Assembly: GCA_037126765.1 (NCBI GenBank)
Contig: JBBCBC010000053.1
Span: forward strand, 124,001-188,000
From: Stenogyne calaminthoides
Lineage: Eukaryota > Streptophyta > Magnoliopsida > Lamiales > Lamiaceae
Direction of reading: 5' to 3'
Length of the DNA: 64,000 bases
The notes below the pieces were generated by a model. The model was not told where the DNA came from. It did no database searches and was given only the letters and a program-made list of their open reading frames with translations. This document shows positions 57,492-64,000 of the stretch, piece by piece (within the stretch, counting starts at the first letter, position 1; each line of letters begins with the position of its first letter). Position numbers and translations under genes: made by a program.

Positions 57492-58650
57492 ATTATTAAG
57501 TTAGATTTTATGTACATCATTGATCCATAAATCATAAACCATAAGAACATTTATTTCTTGATATTCACGCCAATAAACCCTTTCAAATTTTTGATTCAAT
57601 ATTTTATTACAATCATTATTGTCATGAAATATGAAAATTCAATGGAGATGATCAATGTAAGTGTATCCAATGCGTGTGTGTGCTTTTTCTTTTTTGATCG
57701 ATTTTAAAAAAAAAACATTAGCTTTGGTTTTTGGGGCCTAGCCACGCCGTTGTTCGGCCACAATCGCGGCTGAACGGAGGTGAGTCATTGCAGCCTTAAC
57801 CGCCAGGAAATTTTTAATAAAATAATCGTACAAGCTGTATTCGGCCTAAAGGCCGAACAACCATGAAATTGTGCATGACTATTTGGCTGAATGGCCACTA
57901 AGCTGTTAATGAAGCTTTGACAAAAAAATCATTAAGTCGTGCATGAAGCTCTGATCGAACATATCATTATGCTTTATTTTATAGCTGAATGAAGGTGGAA
58001 AACATTTAAAATTTTAGCAAATTGTTTTGTTTTAGCGAGAATCAAATTGCAATTTCTTTTTGGCTTGGGGGAAAGAGGGAAGTTATGGTGCCTTGAGGAG
58101 GATGAAAATAAGAGTAATTTTATTTTGGAAGATAAAGATAAAATTGTAAGTATTTGTGGTGAGTTTAGTGACTCCAATATCAAAATTTTAATTTAAAACT
58201 CATTTTAATATAAATATAAATAATATAAATGAATGTTAATATAAAATTTAAATTTATATTAATCCTAAACAATATTCTAGCATATAGAATATTTGGTGAC
58301 AACAACGACCGTGCGTTTGTGCGGGTGGGCACAATACTAGTACATATTATCGTGTTACGTGAGGTCCTAATAAAAAATGGAAATTGCAACACGTTTTCGG
58401 TTTTTCCTTGAAAACTTTGACCAAAATATGCTATCAACTTTACACCGCTCAGTATATGGCGGCTAGTCGGCAGCGCCTGCCACGTCACCCATTAACACAC
58501 ACTGCTGTCATCACTATTTTCCTTATCGACTGGAAATTACAGCTCCACTCATCCATTTACGGCTGAGATCTATCCACGTGTCAACCATCGGAAAAGCATC
58601 TCTGTTCCTCCTGACTATTCAGAACCACTGAATAATTTCTCTCCCCTCAA
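57492..58650. other. Intergenic DNA, no gene recognised
   Basis: 57725-57900 has repeated TTCGGC/GCCGAA motifs that look like degraded transposon ends. 58480-58650 is less AT-rich and includes a G-box-like CCACGTGTC at about 58574-58582, possibly old promoter sequence, but nothing coding is adjacent. Confidence 0.4.
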
Positions 58651-59866
58651 ATTGTAAGGCCGCGTTTGGATGCAAACTCCACATAAATACTCGTCGAATA
58701 TACCGACTTACGGTAGGATATTCTTGCCCTTTTTGACATCCCTTTCGGTAGCATATTCTCGTAGGTCCCAAATGTGTTGCAAACAGGTTTTTTTCGTTTT
58801 ACATAAAATAAATTTATATTCAGTTAGGAAAGATTAATTGATAATTGATTCTTTTACAACATGCGACTCAAGAAATACACATCAATCTATCATAAATTGT
58901 GATTCGAAAATACAGGGAAGGAAATTGAACAACCTTTATTTTTTCCTTTTCTTTTAATCGGAAAAAGAATATATCCCCACTTTTGAACAACTTTAATGAA
59001 CCAATAACAAAGTTCTAGAAAATTCAAGTTCAATTTTAAAGACTGGTGACTTTGATAATGCTTCTAGAAAAAATAAATGTTACTTACAACAATGCAAAAA
59101 ATTGAATTACTATTATTACCACCAAATCAAAGTTAGTGTTCTTTGAAATTTATTTACCGTGATTTTTTTTACAGATATGACCCTTTAATTATCACGATTA
59201 ATATCATTTTATAATATAAGTCACATTGTTCAATTATCACTACTTATACAGTAATACCCCAGACTGCAATATAAGTCATACCCTTCGATGTTATGAGTAA
59301 TATCATATATAGTAAAAATTCATACCCTTCATTTTATCATAATTAATACACTTTAATTAATAATATAATTCACATTCCTTAACCAATTTCACAGTTTCTT
59401 GTGTTAAACTTGTTCACCCCTTACTTTGCGTAGATCACCCTTTATAGTAATTATAATTATAAATAATTAAAAATAATTTAATGATAAAAATAAGTAAAAT
59501 TTAAAATTGATTTCTTCATATTTTGTATCAATATCTAATCTTCTCGAATTCAAAGCAAACCACATTTAAAAAATGATTTACTAGAATTGTGGTCATTAGT
59601 CAAAAGTAGTTTGACTTTTAATGAATAAATTACTATATTAGATTTTTTTATTGTTAATATACTAGAACTGAGATCATCAGCCAAAAATAGTTAGATATGA
59701 TAATTGATTATATGGCAAATATAATACACAAATTCTGGAACCAAATTATGACCTAATTTTAACGACTATTAAGGGTAATTAATCAATTAATAAACTAACC
59801 GAATTGGAGGATGAGTGGACCACTAAATTATAACTTAAGATTTTAAAACCGACTAAGGGTTGCATG

Positions 59867-60081
59867 CATTCAGGTGCACTATGCACTCATAATGTATTTT
59901 AGAATCATGCAACTTATTATACTAAAAGTTGTAACTTGTTTAGACTTAACCATACAATTATTAAAATAGAAAAATAGTTGCATGGTTCAGCGTAAACAAG
60001 TTACAGCGTTCAGTATAACAAATTATATAATTCTAAAATACAATATAAGTGTATGGTGCACCTAAATGCACATAAGATCCA
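59867..60081. mobile_element. MITE of the GTGCATT family, copy B
   Basis: GCATTCAGGTGCACTATGCA and AATGTATTTTAGAATCATGC on the left are matched, inverted, by GTGTATGGTGCACCTAAATG and AATTCTAAAATACAATAT on the right. Inner arms CAACTTATTATACTAAAAG and AACTTGTTTA are also mirrored. Non-coding. Confidence 0.75.
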
Positions 60082-60145
60082 CTTTTAAAATTATGTTTTG
60101 TATACACTAGCTAGTTCTCCGAATTTGAAAAAAGGTTAAATCTTG

Positions 60146-60365
60146 TAAGCATTAGGTGTACCATGCACTTTATAGTGTATTTTAAAAATCATGCAATTTG
60201 TTACATTAAAATATGCAACTTGTTTACAATGAACCATGTAATTATTAACCCATATTAATAGTGACACATTTCAATGTAAATAAATTGTATATTTTAATAC
60301 AATAAACTGCATTATTTAAAATATACTATGAAGTGCACGATGTATTTGACGCACATTAGACACAC
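60146..60365. mobile_element. MITE of the GTGCATT family, copy C
   Basis: GCATTAGGTGTACCATGCAC, then TATAGTGTATTTTAAAAATC on the left, and AAATATACTATGAAGTGCAC with GATGTATTTGACGCAC on the right, form the same terminal arrangement as copy B, only about 65 bp away and in tandem with it. Confidence 0.7.
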
Positions 60366-60486
60366 TCCTAAAAAAATGTGTTAGTTGTTTTATCAAAAAG
60401 TGATAATTGTACACTAATTGTATCGGTGCAAATTAGTATTTTTTTATATTAAAAATTAAAACAATGATGTAACATTATAGACAAAA

Positions 60487-60613
60487 ACTCATATGAGACG
60501 GTCTCATGCATGAGATTGGGTATAACCAAGCACAAATCACACCCATCCCTCCAAAGTGTTAAAGAGTCAATGCCCAATTTATATTCCGTCTCACCATGAG
60601 ACGGTCTCATACA
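60487..60613 (+). mobile_element. GAGACGGTCTCAT MITE family, best copy
   Basis: Both ends carry ATGAGACGGTCTCAT (left about 60491-60505, right about 60596-60610), which is itself palindromic. The 127-bp element contains AAGTGTTAAAGAGTCAATGC and CCCAATTTATATTCCGTCTC, matching the copies at 25.3 and 26.3 kb in inverted orientation. Non-coding. Confidence 0.75.
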
Positions 60614-61735
60614 AGTGTGCCTCAACATTATATACTGTAGTTATCATTTAGTTACGAGTCATTTTTTTTTACAATATTATACATTGAAAAATTATGGCAA
60701 AAAACTCGCATGTCTAAAAGATTTCACGATAAACAGAACTAGTGCACCAAATTGGATCATTGGGATATTACTAGATAAATTCTCCTATACAATGTTGTAA
60801 ATATAATATAATTAAAATAGTAAGGAGTTGAAAATGACTGGATTCTATGCCGGTCAAATCGGATTAAGCAAATTTTTTTATAAAAATTAGCGCAAAACAA
60901 AATAGATTAACTCTCTCCCAATTTGTGTTACTATAAAGAAACGTATATGTTACTGTAAGAAAAATTATGTGTTACAATATAATGATGAATAAAGAAAATA
61001 TACTTTTATTAGTTCAGTGGTCACAGATCGAAACGAGAAGCATATTAAAATAGAGGGAGAAGTGGTTGAAATAGAGGGAGCGTTTGTTCATATAGTAACA
61101 AATTTGTTCTCTTTACAATAATACATTTTAGTTAATATAGTAACACAATTTTCAATATCTTACATGCGTTACTATAAAGATAAAGATATGTACTGCAAAG
61201 ACAAATACACATTACATGTTTTTACAATAACACTTATTTGTATTAACAGTAACACATATTTACTCTTATAAAATAACAACGATTTTAGGAGCAAGTCTTC
61301 CTTTTATGTCTTAGCACAATTTTTTTGGAAAAAATTATTTGATCCGATTTAACGCGCGCAAATGATCAACAAGTTTTCAGCGTAATGAGTAGAATGAGGC
61401 GGTATGAATATTATACGAATCTAGTATTTTATATATAAAAGTTTATCTTTTACTTATTTATCTTAACTATAATACATATCTAAACAATAATATAATGGAG
61501 TATCATGTATTATTATACTATAAATACAGGGTAATATAATATCATATGACCACAAACGTAATGCCATATTTTAAATTCAACGCGGCTTTTTTTTTTTTCT
61601 TTTTCCGTACATATTTATCAGTATCTTATCCCAAAAAATAATTTATAATCGAAACAGATTAATTAATTTACTAAACTGGAACATGGTCAAGTCTGAAATA
61701 GGGCAGCCAAACGCGGCCTTAATATAATTTCCGTC
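60614..61735. other. AT-rich intergenic DNA upstream of the IFRD gene
   Basis: Contains several short GTTACTATAAAG / TTACAATAACAC phrases (60920-61270) in both orientations, which look like a worn foldback repeat. No gene was recognised. Confidence 0.45.
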
Positions 61736-61765
61736 TTATATAACGCATATATATAATGTAGCCTA
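61736..61765 (+). promoter_or_regulatory. Candidate TATA region of the IFRD gene
   Basis: TTATATAACGCATATATATA lies about 90-110 bp before the uORF ATG, and 300 bp before the main ATG. The pyrimidine-rich stretch CTTCCCCTCTTCAATTTCCC downstream (61816-61835) is typical of a plant 5' leader. The transcription start itself cannot be read from sequence. Confidence 0.45.
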
Positions 61766-61850
61766 ACCCTCGCAGGTTTCGCAACTTCTCCTCAAAGAAT
61801 TCAATCTCGACAGAATCTTCCCCTCTTCAATTTCCCCAAAAATAATTTAC

Positions 61851-61988
61851 ATGGATACTTTGTTCTACGATTCAATTGAGGAGTTGTTGTTCAGTTCCCC
61901 GCTCAATTCATCTTCAGTTCAAGATTTTTCGATTTCAATACCTTGTTTTCATCGTTCTGATTTTACCTATCCTTGTATTTTTTCTTGA
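61851..61988 (+). CDS. Upstream ORF in the IFRD 5' leader (45 aa)
   Basis: ATG at 61851 opens a 45-codon frame (start MDTLFYDSIEELLFSS) that ends at TGA 61986-61988, 78 bp before the main start. The ATG context (TTTACATGG) has G at +4. The peptide is Ser/Phe-rich with no known motif. If transcription starts upstream of 61851 it would be met first by scanning ribosomes and could lower IFRD translation. Whether it is in the mature leader depends on the unmapped transcription start. Confidence 0.4.
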   Translation: MDTLFYDSIEELLFSSPLNSSSVQDFSISIPCFHRSDFTYPCIFS

Positions 61989-62066
61989 TAACTAAGTTAC
62001 AGAGCTTTAAATTTTTGGATTTAGATTTGGTTTTGGATTTGAATTGGGATTCGGATTCGACCGTTC

Positions 62067-64000
62067 ATGATGGGTAAAAGTAAGTCCTTTTTTCCCCAAT
62101 TAGTGATTTGCTGTTTAATTCCTGCGATTTATGCCCCTTTAATTAGTTTTTTTTCGTCATTCTCGGTGAGCTAGGGAAAAAGAATTACTTGATCTTAATT
62201 CGAAAGTTTGTTTTTTTTTTTTTAACTGAATGATGTTTGAGCTTCATTCTTTTTAATGTGAAAATCAAGGTTGGGTGCTTTTTCCTTTGATAATTGTTAA
62301 GACTTTGGTTCTAATTTGACTAGATGATTGCAAATACTAATGTAGCTGTAAGAAGATTAAGTTGCTGCTTGAATATGAATTACAATCTGTTAAGTTTTTA
62401 ACTTTTAAATTTGACAAAAGTTAAATGGTTGAGCGTTAATTTATATGGCATGACTAGTTTAGACCCCAATGAAGCTGAGTATTTGTAGAAGTATATGAAT
62501 CCTTTAAGCATCTTGAAGTAGTTAAGTTGTATTTTGTTGTTCTGAGCCCATTTCATATGATAAGACATGATACTGTAAATTGACATTTTTATCAAATTCC
62601 CTTAGAATATAAATCCTTGTCCCCAAGTAGATTAAGGTTTTTATTAAAAAACCCTCCTAACTTCCTTCAAGTTGGCATTTGTTATAATATTTGAAATAAG
62701 CAAACTCTTCTCTTTAATCAGTTTAAAACGTTAGCATGCCTCTTTTTATCTGGAACTCATTATTCCCTTCATTAATCTCCCTCTTCCTTTCCTCTTTCCT
62801 CTGTTCCTTTTCCATCACCTTAATCCATCTGAAATTGTGAACTTTTTTTATAGATAGACTTAGGTTTCAGTTATTTGTTATTTGAGGAAATAGGTCTCGA
62901 CAATTGTTGTTATACTTGCTAAGTAAATTTATCTTCTGAGTTCTGACCCTTTTTTTTTTCTGTGGTTATCAATTATCAAGGAATCCACCATTCCTCATGT
63001 TTTTGTGAGGAATGACTTTGATTCATGATTCATCACTACTATGGTTCCCAATCCCATTCACATTCCCCTTTGCATACCAAGCACCCCCTTAGTTGTTTTA
63101 ACACTCAGTCTTGCTTATGAACACCTCAAAATTCCTTTGCTTCCAAAAAATTATCGTTGTAACTTGTGTAATGTATAGTATCATATTGCTGCCATATAAA
63201 ATCTAGAATTAAATGGTTCTTATTGTGGCATTTTAGGAAATTCTCAAAAGAAAAATGCTGCGATGCTGGATAGTGACGATACAGACAGTATCAGCTCGAC
63301 TTCGTCATCCATGCGCTTTACTAATATTGTAGAACCTGGTACTGAAGAAATGGAGGTGGATAAGGACACTATGCTTGATCAGTGGTTAGATGCGTTGTAT
63401 GAGAAGAGGTAATGCTTCTGGTTTTGTCATCAAGAGAGAGGGAGTGAGAGAGTTCATCTGAGTTTCATGTGAGAGGAAAATGTGAAAATTTCTAATGAAT
63501 ATGTTTTTTTTTTTGGCGTGCAGAGGATCTACTAGAGAGAAGGCATTGGCATCTATTATTGAAGCCTTTAATAGCAGCTTACAGCATGAGTTTGTTGAAA
63601 AGAAGTACTAACCCTTTCTTCCTATTGTTTGTTCTTTTCTGCTTTAGTTTCTCATAGACAAATATTCCGCAACAAAATTGAAATGTTGTTGGAGCTTTTT
63701 GTAGTGTGTATTATTCTTGTTAGTCTCTTTCTTACTGGGTATGGACATAGGGTTGTGTGTGTGGGTTGCTGGGGGGGCGGCGGCTGGGGGAGTGAAGAGT
63801 TGTATATAGAGAATCAGAGATGGACATAGGGTAATTTTGAATTGGTTTTGAGGGCATATTATATTGATTATTTGAATGAGGGGTGCATTATCATTTACAG
63901 GTTCTTCTCTTTAGTTGGTTTCAACAGTAATATCTTTTTCTCTATCTAGGTTTGCTACATTGCTGCACCAGTGTTTGAATTCAGTCAAAAAGGGTTCTGC
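62067..64000 (+). CDS. IFRD family protein (interferon-related developmental regulator), partial
   Basis: Four exons are visible: 62067-62079, 63237-63408, 63524-63604 and 63950 to the window end. All introns are GT-AG, and reading frame is kept across each junction. The protein begins MMGKRNSQKKNAAMLDSDDT, then a Ser-rich acidic stretch (residues ~17-50). Next come LDQWLDALYEKRGSTREKAL, ASIIEAFNSSLQHEFVEKKF and ATLLHQCLNSVKKGS, the conserved start of the IFRD domain. Members of this family (IFRD1/Tis7 in animals, SAT32-type proteins in plants) are thought to act as transcriptional co-regulators; the plant role is linked to stress responses. The second ATG (62070) gives the usual MGKRN start, so either may be used. 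Intron 1 is 1157 bp. The C-terminal part lies beyond the window. Confidence 0.93.

Larger units (their letters stand above)
58660..61715. mobile_element. Candidate element between inverted GGCCGCGTTTGG termini
   Basis: AAGGCCGCGTTTGGATGC at about 58659-58676 faces the inverted copy GCAGCCAAACGCGGCCTT at about 61701-61718. Such ends are common to several plant MITE and hAT/PIF-like families. About 3 kb of AT-rich, non-coding DNA with younger MITEs lies between. Flanking duplications do not match clearly, so these could be two separate elements. Confidence 0.3.

Noticed and set aside
63629..63829. 66-aa frame within the IFRD gene
   Set aside because: It falls in the intron between the exons ending 63604 and starting 63950, both of which preserve the IFRD frame.

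Overview
The window is nuclear DNA of a flowering plant, probably a dicot. Three things point to this: a split gene of the plant IFRD family at the right edge, plant-type LTR retrotransposons primed by initiator-Met tRNA, and typical plant MITE families in a strongly AT-rich background. About 62 kb is intergenic repeat DNA. The only host gene I can support starts near 61.8 kb and runs off the right end.

Left part (1-12 kb): a 23-bp minisatellite, two tRNA-like SINE heads, one end of a CACTA-like transposon, a solo LTR (2934-4475), a Mutator-like foldback element with a 9-bp target duplication (6930-7398), a Stowaway MITE, a 42-bp tandem repeat, and a GC-rich hAT element with an exact 8-bp target duplication (10409-11277).

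First LTR cluster (12.0-18.2 kb): three ~1.65-kb LTRs alternate with two 232-bp internal domains that hold only a primer-binding site and a polypurine tract. A single AACCC duplication encloses the whole array. The array sits in a Stowaway MITE, which itself seems to lie between older inverted arms.

MIDDLE (18-32 kb): degraded hAT-like ends, two Mutator-like inverted-repeat elements back to back with a Stowaway, several short MITE families, a 1-kb inverted-repeat element (28352-29396), a LINE 3' fragment and a probable minus-strand LTR.

Nest (32.5-44 kb): a 5'-truncated minus-strand LINE with a 15-bp target duplication was split by a 9.2-kb Ty1/copia element (33727-42919; CCCAT duplication, LTRs that look nearly identical). 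The copia gag-pol is broken by stops and frameshifts. Its leader holds a very GC-rich island.

Helitron region (44.4-56.2 kb): remains of a Helitron helicase lie in two opposite orientations that together give one collinear protein, implying an inversion. A second LTR cluster (50766-55014) is inserted in it. Its right end is a partial LTR in inverted orientation, yet TACTC flanks both outer ends.

Right part (56-64 kb): more MITEs, including members of families also seen at 25-26 kb and 44 kb, then the promoter, an upstream ORF and the first four coding exons of the IFRD gene.

No new gene system is evident. The most unusual structures are the non-autonomous LTR family (multi-LTR arrays, a duplicated primer-binding leader, a compensated dyad beside its TATA box, copies differing at CAG/CTG sites) and the inverted helicase segment.
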